From: Cloacibacillus sp.
GTDB taxonomy: Bacteria; Synergistota; Synergistia; Synergistales; Synergistaceae
Assembly (NCBI RefSeq): GCF_020860125.1
Contig: NZ_JAJBUX010000054.1
Location: 1-19,026 of the forward strand
Reading direction: 5' to 3'
DNA: 19,026 nt
Below are positions 5,986 to 14,237 of the stretch, piece by piece. A program made the position numbers and the translations under genes. The stretch's first letter is position 1, and each line of letters opens with the position of its first letter. The notes under the pieces were generated by a model that saw only the letters and a program-made list of their open reading frames with translations, was not told where the DNA came from and did no database searches.

Positions 5986-7623
5986 ATGGCTAAAGAGCGG
6001 GAAAACAGGTTAAAGAGGCTCACAATAGGTATCGACGTCGGCGGCACCAACACCGACGGGGTTCTTTACGATACGGAGGCGCGCCGCATTATATCCTCCG
6101 TAAAAACTCCAACCAACCACGCGGATTATCGAGATTCGATCGAAGCCGCTTTGGGCAGGCTGCTTCGCGCCGCTGACTCCGAGGATATAATCTCGCTCAA
6201 CATCTCCACTACGCTTTCGACCAACGCCCTGCTCGAGGGCAAGGGCGCTCCCGTGGCGCTGGTGCTGATCGGCTACGAGGATTTTCCCCATATAAAGGAT
6301 GAGATACTGCGGACAGTCTTGCCGGCGGCGCTGCTCTCCGTCCGCGGCGGCCATAACGGCTGGGGCAATGAGCGCGAGCCGCTTGACCGGGAGTCGCTGG
6401 CGCGCTTCGCCAGAGAAGAGGCGGGCGGCTATTTCGCCGTCTCGTCGCTCTATTCGCCGCGCAATCCCCTGCATGAAATGGAGGCCGCCGGAATGATCAG
6501 GGCCGCCGGCTGTGCGGGGCTCACCTGCGGCCACGAGATGGCCCGCTCAAAGCTGAACTCGGTGAAGCGCACTGTGACGGCCTTTCTGAATTCATCCCTG
6601 ATGGAGGTGACGGAGCGCCTCATTCAAGGAGTGGAGTTCTGCGCGGCCTCGCATGGCCTCCGCTGCCCCGTGATGTTCCTGCGCAGCGACAGTTCGCTCG
6701 TCTGCGGGCGGTGGTGCGCGCGCTTTCCTCTGGAGACGGTATTCTCCGGCCCCGCGGCGAGCATGCGCGGCGCGATGCTGCTCGGAGGCGTATGCGACGA
6801 GGACGCGGTCGTCGCCGACATGGGCGGCACCTCTACGGACATCGGCGTCGTGAAAAAGGGAAAGGCCGTCTATTCAAAGGAGGGCGCCTTGATCGGGAAT
6901 TACCGCACGATGATTCCCTCGCTTGAGATACGCTCGATCGCCCTTGGCGGCGACAGCGCGGTGAAACTTGGCGAAGGGGGAGAGCTCACCGTCGGCCCTG
7001 AGAGGGTGCGTCCCTACTGCCGCGCCTCCGAAGGGGAGGAATGCGGCTATACGCCGAGCGACGCGCTCTCCGCCCTTGGCGCGGCGGCGATCGGCAGCTG
7101 CGGCAGGAGCCTCCGCGCCTCAAATGAATATGGCGGCAGACTGGGCGTCTCGGCGGTGGAGTTCGCGCGCCTTGTGCGCGGCGAAGTGTCGAAGCGGCTG
7201 TCGGAGGCGCTTCATGGGAGCGGTGAAGAGTCTCGGCGTATCTGCGTCGGCGCGCCAGTCGCCTCTTTTGCCTGTGGCGCGGACTGCTCGGTGCCGGAAG
7301 AGGCGGCGATCGCGAGCGCCGTAGGCGCGGCCTCCAGCTCGCTCTCGCTGTCCTGCACCGTATCCATCCTGCACAGCTTCTTTGACGGGAACTTTTACGC
7401 CTTTCTTCCCGCGGGCCAGATAAGGGGAACGGATTTTGAGTCTGTCTATTCACGGTCCCGCGCGGCTCTCGAGAAATATCTGACAGAGCAGGTGGCGCTG
7501 ATGGGCTTTCAGGAGGCCGCCGCCGAGATCAGCGAGGAGCGCGAATATATCGGAAAGGAAAGGTCTCTTCTGTCGCTCTCGACGGTTACTCTGAACGGCA
7601 AAGCTGTTGTGCATGATGCATAA
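5986..7623 (+). CDS. HyuA/oxoprolinase-type ASKHA ATPase subunit
   Basis: The start is placed at ATG 5986, 6 bases after GGAGG (5975-5979); an in-frame ATG at 5914 lacks a ribosome site. The 545-residue protein has the phosphate-1 motif GIDVGGTNTDG (15-25), then ISTTLSTNALLEGKG typical of the HyuA N-terminal domain. It also has FSGPAAS, the second ATP loop ADMGGTSTDIG (277-287) and ALGGDS (319-324). These define the hydantoinase A/5-oxoprolinase family, which uses ATP to open cyclic amides. It is shorter than the usual 650-720 residues, and no HyuB partner is present in the window. The next gene encodes a cobalamin mutase-like protein, and glutamate mutase operons carry an ASKHA protein (GlmL/MutL) thought to be a reactivase, so a chaperone role is a real alternative. 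Confidence 0.85.
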   Translation: MAKERENRLKRLTIGIDVGGTNTDGVLYDTEARRIISSVKTPTNHADYRDSIEAALGRLLRAADSEDIISLNISTTLSTNALLEGKGAPVALVLIGYEDFPHIKDEILRTVLPAALLSVRGGHNGWGNEREPLDRESLARFAREEAGGYFAVSSLYSPRNPLHEMEAAGMIRAAGCAGLTCGHEMARSKLNSVKRTVTAFLNSSLMEVTERLIQGVEFCAASHGLRCPVMFLRSDSSLVCGRWCARFPLETVFSGPAASMRGAMLLGGVCDEDAVVADMGGTSTDIGVVKKGKAVYSKEGALIGNYRTMIPSLEIRSIALGGDSAVKLGEGGELTVGPERVRPYCRASEGEECGYTPSDALSALGAAAIGSCGRSLRASNEYGGRLGVSAVEFARLVRGEVSKRLSEALHGSGEESRRICVGAPVASFACGADCSVPEEAAIASAVGAASSSLSLSCTVSILHSFFDGNFYAFLPAGQIRGTDFESVYSRSRAALEKYLTEQVALMGFQEAAAEISEEREYIGKERSLLSLSTVTLNGKAVVHDA

Positions 7624-7651
7624 ATAAAAGACTGATAATTTGTCTGACTTC

Positions 7652-7680
7652 TTCAAAAAGTTCATCTAATTATTTATTAT
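7652..7680 (+). promoter_or_regulatory. Candidate internal promoter before the cobalamin protein gene
   Basis: TTCAAA at 7652-7657 and TATTAT at 7675-7680 are spaced by 17 bases, within the AT-rich 179-base gap between the HyuA-type and cobalamin genes. This could give the last two genes their own start. I found no recognisable cobalamin riboswitch in this gap. Confidence 0.3.
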
Positions 7681-7802
7681 GCACAAAAATTAAATCTTAT
7701 AGGGTCAATCTTTCATCAGCTCTTTACAATGACGACTGTTCTAAATTCGTATAAAGTATGGGCCATAATTTGCAGGGCCTATACAATTTGGAGGCATTGA
7801 TA

Positions 7803-9578
7803 ATGATAATTTCATTGAAAGAACGTATCGCCAACATATTGAGGGAGACGCCGCTTCCAAAGGCGCGGAACGTCATGGACGAATCGCGCAGGCTTGCCTC
7901 CGAGATAACTATAGGCCGCACAAAATTTATGGATAAATATGACGTTTCGTCAGAGCTTGAATATAAGCGCCGCTGTATCAAAGAGGGGCGAATCATGTAC
8001 CATGCCCACATCGGCATGAACACCTGGAAGGAGACGGCCAAGGCGCTTGACGGAGTCTATAACTTCGCGCAGGATAACGGCTTCATACTCGACCGCGCCG
8101 GTATCTGCCTCGACCGCCGTATGTCTCTGCCGCCGGAGATGAGGAAGTCGGCGCCGCAGGAGAGCGGTCCCTATCTCGAAAATGAGGAAGACTGGCGCGA
8201 GGTGGGGCAGGCCGCGCCGATCCAGCCTCACATGGGGGACTTCATCATCGGTTTCCCCGCCTCGACGGTAAACGCGATGGCGGCGCTGCGCGCCGGCGTT
8301 ACAACGGTGGGCAATCTTTCTCAGTTCTTCGCTCACGAGGCTCCGATGTGGAAGCGCACGGACATCACGACGGTCGAGACCGTCAAGGCGATAGGCATTA
8401 TGGGGGCGCTTAGAGATAAGGGAGCGCTGATGCACTCATACCTTGACGACGGGTTCGGGGCGCTTTTCCTTGACTGCGCGACAAGCGCGGCCTGGGCCTA
8501 TCTCGAAAGATACATCGTCGAAGAGCTTCTCGAAGCTAAGCTGGCCCACTGCGTGGGCGGCCTCATGTCGGACCCCGTAAAACGTTCGGGCTGGGTCTTT
8601 GCGCTTGACGAGATACACGACCATGACTGCATCGGTTCGATGTTCTACGGAGATACGATATCCTCGGACCGCGATCCGGAAAAGAACCGTTCGCTGACCG
8701 CCGAATATCTGCTGTGGGACATCATGGCGCAGCTGGAATGTCCTACCGGCCACGGACTAATGCCCGTACCCTTCACCGAGGCGCTGCGCGCCCCCTCGCT
8801 GGAGGAGATCTGCGAGGTCCAGCTCTGGACCCGCGAGATAGAACGTATCGCGCGCCGTATGCACCCGCATTTTGACTTCACGGCGAGCAAAGAATTTGCC
8901 TCTTCTATCTGCACGAAGGGAAAGGCCATCTTCCACAGCGCCCTCGATTTCTTCGCGGACTGCGGCGTCGATACAAGAGACGCCGTTCAGATGCTCTATA
9001 TATTGAAGTGCATCGGCCCGCGCGCCTTTGAGGACGAACTGAATCCCGGCGCGCGGAGTAAAACGGCGGCGGAGGATAACCCGCCGATCCCCAACGATAT
9101 CTTTACCATGACGCTGGCTCAGGTCGATATCTGGCGTCCGCGCTACGAGAGCGGCGAGGCGCGCAAAAAGCTCTCCGGTATAAAGGTGCTGCTGGCCTCG
9201 ACTGACGTACACGAACACGGGCTGCTGCTAATAGACCGTCTGCTCTCGGCGGCGGGGGCCCTGGTGGAGAACATCGGCGCCGAACGCAACCCCGACGAGG
9301 TGGTCTCGGAGGCGGCGAAACGCGGCTCGGAGATGGTCTTCATCAGCACGCACAACGGCATGGCTCTCGAATACGCCCGCAATCTGCTCGATGAGATGGA
9401 GGAAGAGGACTACAAAGCCCCCGTCTGCATGGGCGGCGTGCTCAACCAGAACACGGCGGAGGGAACGACGCCGGCAGAGGTGAGCGGGGAGCTCGAAGAG
9501 ATGGGGATAGCCGTGGTGACCGACCTGTGGCTGCTGCCGGAACGCGCCGCCGCCGCGAAAGAACATTTTTGCCGATAA
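7803..9578 (+). CDS. Cobalamin-dependent mutase-like protein: barrel domain fused to GlmS-like B12 domain
   Basis: The start is at ATG 7803, 8 bases after GGAGG (7790-7794), giving 591 residues. The last 135 residues form a cobalamin-binding Rossmann domain of the glutamate mutase S type. DVHEHG (468-473) is the DxHxxG motif, with His470 as the predicted lower cobalt ligand; FISTHNG follows, with Ser515, then MGGVLNQN, with Gly544-Gly545. The N-terminal 440 residues resemble, more distantly, a mutase TIM barrel (QPHMGDFIIGFPASTVNAM, then AGVTTVGNLSQFF). No lysine occurs about 11 residues after the His, where PLP-dependent lysine/ornithine aminomutases have theirs, so a PLP aminomutase is unlikely. 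Such enzymes move a carbon group by a 5'-deoxyadenosyl radical in the cytoplasm. The substrate is unknown. The gene sits 46 bases before dctP. Confidence 0.8.
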   Translation: MIISLKERIANILRETPLPKARNVMDESRRLASEITIGRTKFMDKYDVSSELEYKRRCIKEGRIMYHAHIGMNTWKETAKALDGVYNFAQDNGFILDRAGICLDRRMSLPPEMRKSAPQESGPYLENEEDWREVGQAAPIQPHMGDFIIGFPASTVNAMAALRAGVTTVGNLSQFFAHEAPMWKRTDITTVETVKAIGIMGALRDKGALMHSYLDDGFGALFLDCATSAAWAYLERYIVEELLEAKLAHCVGGLMSDPVKRSGWVFALDEIHDHDCIGSMFYGDTISSDRDPEKNRSLTAEYLLWDIMAQLECPTGHGLMPVPFTEALRAPSLEEICEVQLWTREIERIARRMHPHFDFTASKEFASSICTKGKAIFHSALDFFADCGVDTRDAVQMLYILKCIGPRAFEDELNPGARSKTAAEDNPPIPNDIFTMTLAQVDIWRPRYESGEARKKLSGIKVLLASTDVHEHGLLLIDRLLSAAGALVENIGAERNPDEVVSEAAKRGSEMVFISTHNGMALEYARNLLDEMEEEDYKAPVCMGGVLNQNTAEGTTPAEVSGELEEMGIAVVTDLWLLPERAAAAKEHFCR

Positions 9579-9624
9579 GGCCTTGGGCTTTGTAATTATA
9601 TACACATAAAAGGGGAGATTTATC

Positions 9625-10665
9625 ATGCTACACAAGGGTTTTTTCAGGTTTTTCGCTTCATCGTTCACGGCGGCTGCGCTGATGTTGCTGCTTTGCTGCG
9701 CGCAGAGCGCGCAGGCAGCGCCGGTTATCCTTAAGTTCGCCGGACAAAATCCGCCGGACCACTACGCGACGGCGTCGATGAACGAGATTGCGAAGGCGGT
9801 CGAAAAAAAGACGGAGGGGCGCATCCAGATCAAGGTCTATCCCGCCAACCAGCTTGGCGATTATTCCCTCGTCTATGAAGAGCTCATCCGCGGCACGGTC
9901 GAGATGGCGGCCATCTCCTTCCCGAGCCAGTTCGACAGCAGAATGGACCTCATCTACGTACAGGGCTATACCAGCAGCTACGAACAGGTCGCGAAGGTCT
10001 ATGACCCGAACGGCTGGTTCTTCAAAAAGATGGATGAATTCAACAAGGCTCTAGGCGTCAAACTCCTCGGCATGTATCTTGAGGGTATGGTCGGCATCGG
10101 CACCGTAAAAGATATGAGAGACCCGCTCAACCCGAAGGTCGATCACGGCGTACTGCTTCGCATACCGAACATGGATGTCTTTAAGACGGCCCTCGAAGGC
10201 GCGAAATACCGCACGATATCTATCCCCTTTGCCGACGTCTACCAGTCGATGCAGACGGGCGTCTGCGACGGAGACACCGGATACTCGATCGTGGCGGCCT
10301 ACACGGCGCTCGGCGACGTTATCAAGAACTGGTACAACCTCAATAAAAACACGGAATGCCTCGGGATCATGATCAGCGCCAAGGTATGGGACAAACTCTC
10401 CGAGGGCGATAAAAAGATACTTCAAGAGGAGGTCAACAAGCAGGCCGCGCTCTCAATAAAGAACGCGGAGGCCAATGACAAAAAATACCTCGACCTGATG
10501 AAGAAAAAGGGCATCAAAGTCCACACATACACGACGGAACAGCTCCGCCCGCTCATGGAGGCCTTCGCGGCAACCTGGGGCCAGCTTGACAGCACAAAGG
10601 GTAAAGAGCTGATGGACGAGTTCCGCACGGAGATGAAAAATATACTGGACAGCACCAAACAATAA
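9625..10665 (+). CDS. dctP: TRAP transporter solute-binding protein, DctP family
   Basis: The 346-residue protein has an N-terminal signal peptide (MLHKGFFRFF, hydrophobic core, AQA cleavage after residue 31). The mature protein begins with VILKFAGQNPPDHYATASM, typical of DctP receptors. Residues 175-194 hold LLRIPNMDVFKTALEGA, where Arg179 is the conserved carboxylate-binding arginine. It would bind an organic acid in the periplasm and deliver it to a DctQM membrane pair. No DctQ or DctM gene is in the window, so the membrane partners must be elsewhere. AGGGGAGA precedes the ATG at 9625. It is the last gene of the cluster and its product probably brings in the substrate of the upstream enzymes. 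Confidence 0.9.
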   Translation: MLHKGFFRFFASSFTAAALMLLLCCAQSAQAAPVILKFAGQNPPDHYATASMNEIAKAVEKKTEGRIQIKVYPANQLGDYSLVYEELIRGTVEMAAISFPSQFDSRMDLIYVQGYTSSYEQVAKVYDPNGWFFKKMDEFNKALGVKLLGMYLEGMVGIGTVKDMRDPLNPKVDHGVLLRIPNMDVFKTALEGAKYRTISIPFADVYQSMQTGVCDGDTGYSIVAAYTALGDVIKNWYNLNKNTECLGIMISAKVWDKLSEGDKKILQEEVNKQAALSIKNAEANDKKYLDLMKKKGIKVHTYTTEQLRPLMEAFAATWGQLDSTKGKELMDEFRTEMKNILDSTKQ

Positions 10666-10677
10666 AGACATCCACAG

Positions 10678-10703
10678 GCCGCCCTCTGAATACGGAGGGC
10701 GGC
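10678..10703. other. Hairpin after dctP, no T-run
   Basis: GCCGCCCTC (10678-10686) pairs perfectly with GAGGGCGGC (10695-10703) over an 8-base loop, 12 bases after the dctP stop. No T-run follows, so it is more likely a 3'-end stabilising structure than a terminator. A much stronger hairpin follows 35 bases later. Confidence 0.5.
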
Positions 10704-10736
10704 GTATAGAGCAAGACATGCCGTTTCAACCCCAAC

Positions 10737-10776
10737 AGAAGAAGAGGGCCGTGTATGAGCACGGCCCTCTTCTTTT
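10737..10776 (+). terminator. Intrinsic terminator between convergent dctP and the CdaR-like gene
   Basis: A perfect 15-bp stem runs from AAGAAGAGGGCCGTG (10739-10753) to its complement at 10760-10774, with loop TATGAG. On the plus strand it ends in TCTTTTC, giving a short T-run. It ends dctP transcription. It lies just past the stop of the convergent regulator gene (10800) and may act in both directions, although the minus-strand T-run is poor. Confidence 0.75.
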
Positions 10777-10799
10777 CACCGGTATATATTATCCGTGAG

Positions 10800-12041
10800 T
10801 CAGCGGCTGCCGCCGCGGTTTCCGAGCTCCCTCATATAAAGCGCGAGATAGAAGGCGGTCACCTGCTTGAAATCCTGCATCGAGATGCCGAGGCGCTCCT
10901 CTACCTTTTGCAGGCGGTAAGAGAGGGTGTTTCTGTGCAGGTGGAGCCTTTCGGCGGCCTGCTGCTTACTGAAAAATGTTTCGCAGTAGACTTTGAATGT
11001 CTCCAGCAGGTCGTGCGCGTCGCCGTCGCTGCCGAGCGCGGCGAGCTTCTTTTCGATAAAGCGCAGGGAGACGTGCGGTTTTACCGAAATCAGCATCTCT
11101 TCCAGCAGCAGCCTGTTGAAAGTATAGGCGCCGGGGGGCAATGACAGTTTTTCGGCGATCCCGGCGACGTCCCAGGCGTTTCGGTAGGCGTTCGGCAGCT
11201 CGAAAAGATTGCGCGCGGGGTGCCCCACGCCGATGATAGTCTCCAAAGAGGCCTCCTTCAGCCTGTTGTATATCTCCTCGGCGGCCTCGCCCGATCTCTC
11301 GACATCCTCGTCCAGACGCTTCTCATCGGAGATGTCGCAGGGGCGTATCACGACGAAGCGGTCTCGCGCCACGCTCGCGATGATCGTCTGTGGATCGGGG
11401 AAAATCTCCCGCAGCAGCACGATGACACGGCCATGCATCGAGGAATAATCGATCTCGTCCTCTATCGGATCGGAGTAGTTCTCGTAGGATATCTTCACCG
11501 GGTTCTTTTCAAGCCCCAGGCCGCGGAAATTCGAGAAAAAGACGGCGATCACGCCGCGCGGTCTGTCAAGCTCGATCCCGAACTGTTCGGCGCGCTTTGT
11601 CAGCGACGCGTGGTCGTCGCTGCTTGGATCGAAGAGGCTGATCTCGCGGACGAGATCATTTATCTTCTTTTGTGGAGAGCTCATGGTGGGGGAGAGTATC
11701 TTTTCACGCAGCATGCTCTCTATCTGATTCTTCACCAGCATCGAGAACTGCAGCACGATTTCCGGCTCCCCAGCGATAGCGAAGGTGCCGATGACTCGTC
11801 CGTTATAAAAGAGCGGCACCGTGGAGCCAGGATACCATACTCCGAGCTTCTTCGCCGCCTCCGCATCGTCAAAGCTCATCTTCTTATACTTTATGCAGGG
11901 AATTGAGGGAGGATGGAAGTCCCCGATCCTCTCCTTCGCGGGAGAGCCGATTATGATCCCGTTGATATCCGTGATGATGATACTGCGGCCCATCATCGAG
12001 CTCAGATATTCCGAAATTTCCTGCGCATATTTTGATAGCAT
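10800..12041 (-). CDS. CdaR-type transcriptional regulator (sugar-diacid recognition domain plus PucR-like HTH)
   Basis: The 413-residue protein has three parts. The N-terminal sensor (about 1-135, with GRSIIITDINGIIIGSP, then FYNGRVIGTFAIAG) matches the diacid recognition domain of CdaR. A middle GGDEF-like domain typical of CdaR/PucR regulators follows. The C-terminal helix-turn-helix near 350-405 shows FFSKQQAAERLHLHRNTLSY and RLQKVEERLGI. Such proteins are usually activators that bind a small carboxylate or sugar acid. AGGAG at 12053-12049 is 7 bases before ATG 12041, so this is preferred over the adjacent ATG at 12044. The gene follows the permease pair on the same strand by about 100 bases and converges on dctP, so both are candidate targets. 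Confidence 0.88.
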   Translation of the reverse strand: MLSKYAQEISEYLSSMMGRSIIITDINGIIIGSPAKERIGDFHPPSIPCIKYKKMSFDDAEAAKKLGVWYPGSTVPLFYNGRVIGTFAIAGEPEIVLQFSMLVKNQIESMLREKILSPTMSSPQKKINDLVREISLFDPSSDDHASLTKRAEQFGIELDRPRGVIAVFFSNFRGLGLEKNPVKISYENYSDPIEDEIDYSSMHGRVIVLLREIFPDPQTIIASVARDRFVVIRPCDISDEKRLDEDVERSGEAAEEIYNRLKEASLETIIGVGHPARNLFELPNAYRNAWDVAGIAEKLSLPPGAYTFNRLLLEEMLISVKPHVSLRFIEKKLAALGSDGDAHDLLETFKVYCETFFSKQQAAERLHLHRNTLSYRLQKVEERLGISMQDFKQVTAFYLALYMRELGNRGGSR

Positions 12042-12144
12042 CATCTTACTCCTGTACTTGGGTCTAATCAGGATATCCGCCGGATGCGGAACGGTTTGCC
12101 CATAACATTATCCTGCCTGTCCGGCGTATACTGCCGGCCTCTAT

Positions 12145-13074
12145 TTACTCCCGGTCCTCCCTGCGGAAGGGAACCCCTAACGCCGCCGGCGCACCCAGCA
12201 GCCGGCCCTTGCCGGCCCTGACGGATACGGCGGTCAATACGATTATAGTCATAATATAGGGTAGCGTCATAAGCAAAGAGGTGGAGATCGTGGAGCCCAT
12301 CGCCTGCAGCCGCAGCTGTAAAGCTTCAACGCCGCCGAAAAGATAGGCTCCGAGCGCCGCGCGGGCGGGATTCCAGAGTCCGAAGATTACAAGGGCCACC
12401 GCGATCCAGCCGCGTCCGGCGGTCATCCCCTCGATCCACATCTGCGCGTAAACGACGGAAAGATAGCCGCCGCCCACTCCGGCCAGGCCGCCGCCGAGGA
12501 TACAGTAAAAATAACGTATCCTTGTGACCGGCAGCCCCATAGCGTCAGCCGCGCGCGGGTTCTCTCCCACGGCGCGCAGGTTGAGCCCGGGGCGCGTAAA
12601 AAAGATGAACCAGCAGAGGAATATCACGAGGATATACGAGAGATAGACCATCGCGTTATGCTGAAAAAATATCGGTCCGATAAAGGGAATATCGGCGAGC
12701 AGCGGCAGGTTCATCTGCTTCATCCCCTGTATCGTCTGGCCGATCGCCGTGCGTCCCATCAGCGCGGAGAGGCCGTAACCGGTCAGCACCATCGCGAGGC
12801 CGCTCACGACCTGGTTGCACATCAGCGTTATACATAGGAAGGCGTGTATCAGCGTTATCGCGCAGCCCGCCGCGAAGGAGGCGGCGATGCCGAGCCACGG
12901 ATCGCCCGTCGCCATCGTCACGGCAAAACCGGCGTAAGCGCCGACCAGCATAATGCCTTCAAGGCCGAGATTCATCACGCCGGCCCTCTCGGATATCACC
13001 TCTCCAAGAGAGGCGTAGAGCACCGGAGTTCCGCTTCTTACCGCCGCCGCGAGCACCACTGTGAGAAATTCCAT
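12145..13074 (-). CDS. ABC transporter permease, YufQ/BMP nucleoside type, second subunit
   Basis: The 309-residue hydrophobic protein has about nine membrane segments. It begins MEFLTVVLAAAVRSGTPVLY, then LGEVISERAGVMNLGLEGIM, the signature of the second permease in bmpA-yufOPQ-type operons. GENPRAADAMGLPVTRIRYF near residue 180 is the conserved cytoplasmic loop that contacts the ATPase. In this family the importer carries nucleosides or related bases, or in some lineages sugars. Its ATG (13074-13072) overlaps the TAA stop of the upstream permease as TAATG, so the two are translationally coupled and probably form a heterodimeric channel. No ATPase or binding lipoprotein is encoded in the window. 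Confidence 0.9.
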   Translation of the reverse strand: MEFLTVVLAAAVRSGTPVLYASLGEVISERAGVMNLGLEGIMLVGAYAGFAVTMATGDPWLGIAASFAAGCAITLIHAFLCITLMCNQVVSGLAMVLTGYGLSALMGRTAIGQTIQGMKQMNLPLLADIPFIGPIFFQHNAMVYLSYILVIFLCWFIFFTRPGLNLRAVGENPRAADAMGLPVTRIRYFYCILGGGLAGVGGGYLSVVYAQMWIEGMTAGRGWIAVALVIFGLWNPARAALGAYLFGGVEALQLRLQAMGSTISTSLLMTLPYIMTIIVLTAVSVRAGKGRLLGAPAALGVPFRREDRE

Positions 13075-14174
13075 TACGCCTCCTCCACGCCGCCGGAGGC
13101 GGCCTTTTCTCTTTCAACATGTACCACAGATATCTTAAAACGTGACAGAGTCTCCGCGGCGAGCACGGAGAACAATATCAGCCCCTGTAAGATCTGAAGG
13201 CTCGCCAGCGGCAGCCCCATCACCACCTGCAAAGTGTCGCCGCCGACAAGCAGTATGCCCATGAGGAAGGCGACGAGCGGAACATAGATCGGGGAGAGGC
13301 GCGCGAGCCAGGCGACGAGAATGCCGGTGTAGCCGTAGCCCATCGAGAAGCCGCGGCTCATGCGTCTGTAGAGCCCCGCCATCTCGCTCATTCCCGCGAG
13401 CCCCGCCACCGCGCCGCCGATGAAGGTGACCAGGAGGATATTCTTTGAGATATCGATACCGGCGTAGCGCGCCGCGCGCGGGTTCTCGCCGATCACCGAT
13501 ATCTCGTAGCCCCACTTGCTGCGCTTCAATATGATCTGAAAGACGACCGCGATCGCCAGCGCGATGAAGATGCCGCCGTGGATGCGCGTATTGCCGAAGA
13601 CCCAGAGGCGCGCCGCGTCGGGAAAATTGGGCGTGAAGGGAAAGCCCATGCTCATTGGGTCCTTCCACGGCCCGTAGATGAAATATTCGCTGAGATTTAT
13701 GCCGATGTAGTTGAGCATCAGCGTCGTGATCGTCTCGTTGACGTTCCAGCGCGCCTTCAGAACACCGGCGAGCATGCACCACAGGCCGCCAGCGGCGGCT
13801 CCCGCGGCGAACATCATTACAAACATGACGGCCCAGTTGTCGACGGGGAAATAGCGCACGACGGCGACAGTGGCGATCGCTCCGAGGCAGAGCTGCCCCT
13901 CGCCGCCGATGTTCCAGACGAGCATCTTGTAACAGATCAGCCCGCCAAGCGCCGTCAGCGTCAGCGGTATCGCCTTGGTGACAATCTCGCTGAGCCCGTA
14001 GCTGCTTCCGAGCGCGCCTTTGAGCACCTCATGATAGGCTTTCAATGGATTCACTCCGAGGCAGGCAAAGAGCACGCCGCCGGCCAGGAGTCCGAAAATG
14101 ACCGCCGCGACGGGGATGAGGACGTTTACCCAGGGGGGATTGTAAAGGCGGGGTTCAAACTTCAGTCGAATCAT
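13074..14174 (-). CDS. ABC transporter permease, YufP/BMP nucleoside type, first subunit
   Basis: The 366-residue integral membrane protein begins MIRLKFEPRLYNPPWVNVLI, followed by a long hydrophobic segment. LKAYHEVLKGALGSSYGLSE and ALGGLICYKMLVWNIGGEGQ are characteristic of the larger permease of BMP-linked importers. A loop GENPRAARYAGIDISKNILL parallels the one in its partner. ATG 14174 is preferred, because GGAGG (14186-14182) lies 7 bases upstream; the GTG at 14177 would be too close. It is the first gene of a two-permease unit. The expected upstream binding-protein and ATPase genes are missing, and repeat elements occupy that side instead. Confidence 0.9.
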   Translation of the reverse strand: MIRLKFEPRLYNPPWVNVLIPVAAVIFGLLAGGVLFACLGVNPLKAYHEVLKGALGSSYGLSEIVTKAIPLTLTALGGLICYKMLVWNIGGEGQLCLGAIATVAVVRYFPVDNWAVMFVMMFAAGAAAGGLWCMLAGVLKARWNVNETITTLMLNYIGINLSEYFIYGPWKDPMSMGFPFTPNFPDAARLWVFGNTRIHGGIFIALAIAVVFQIILKRSKWGYEISVIGENPRAARYAGIDISKNILLVTFIGGAVAGLAGMSEMAGLYRRMSRGFSMGYGYTGILVAWLARLSPIYVPLVAFLMGILLVGGDTLQVVMGLPLASLQILQGLILFSVLAAETLSRFKISVVHVEREKAASGGVEEA

Positions 14175-14209
14175 CACAAAGCCTCCAGATCACGGATATA
14201 CAACTGATA

Positions 14210-14218
14210 ATTATAGCA
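14210..14218 (-). promoter_or_regulatory. Extended -10 promoter for the permease genes
   Basis: TGCTATAAT reads on the minus strand (14218-14210), a perfect -10 with the TGn extension, 36 bases upstream of ATG 14174. Any -35 contact would fall in 14230-14240, at the edge of repeat copy C. The placement supports 14174 as the first gene of the transcript. Confidence 0.55.
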
Positions 14219-14237
14219 TTTTACATCTTAAATCGGC

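Noticed and set aside
6986..7453. Long minus-strand frame, Arg/Pro-rich
   Set aside because: A GC-rich shadow of the HyuA-type gene; composition is not protein-like.
7624..7802. Possible cobalamin riboswitch before the B12 protein gene
   Set aside because: No B12 box or GCCACTG core is present in this AT-rich gap.
7803..9578. Lysine 5,6- or ornithine 4,5-aminomutase large subunit
   Set aside because: The PLP-binding lysine expected shortly after the cobalamin His is absent and no small aminomutase subunit lies nearby; the C-terminal domain is closer to GlmS.
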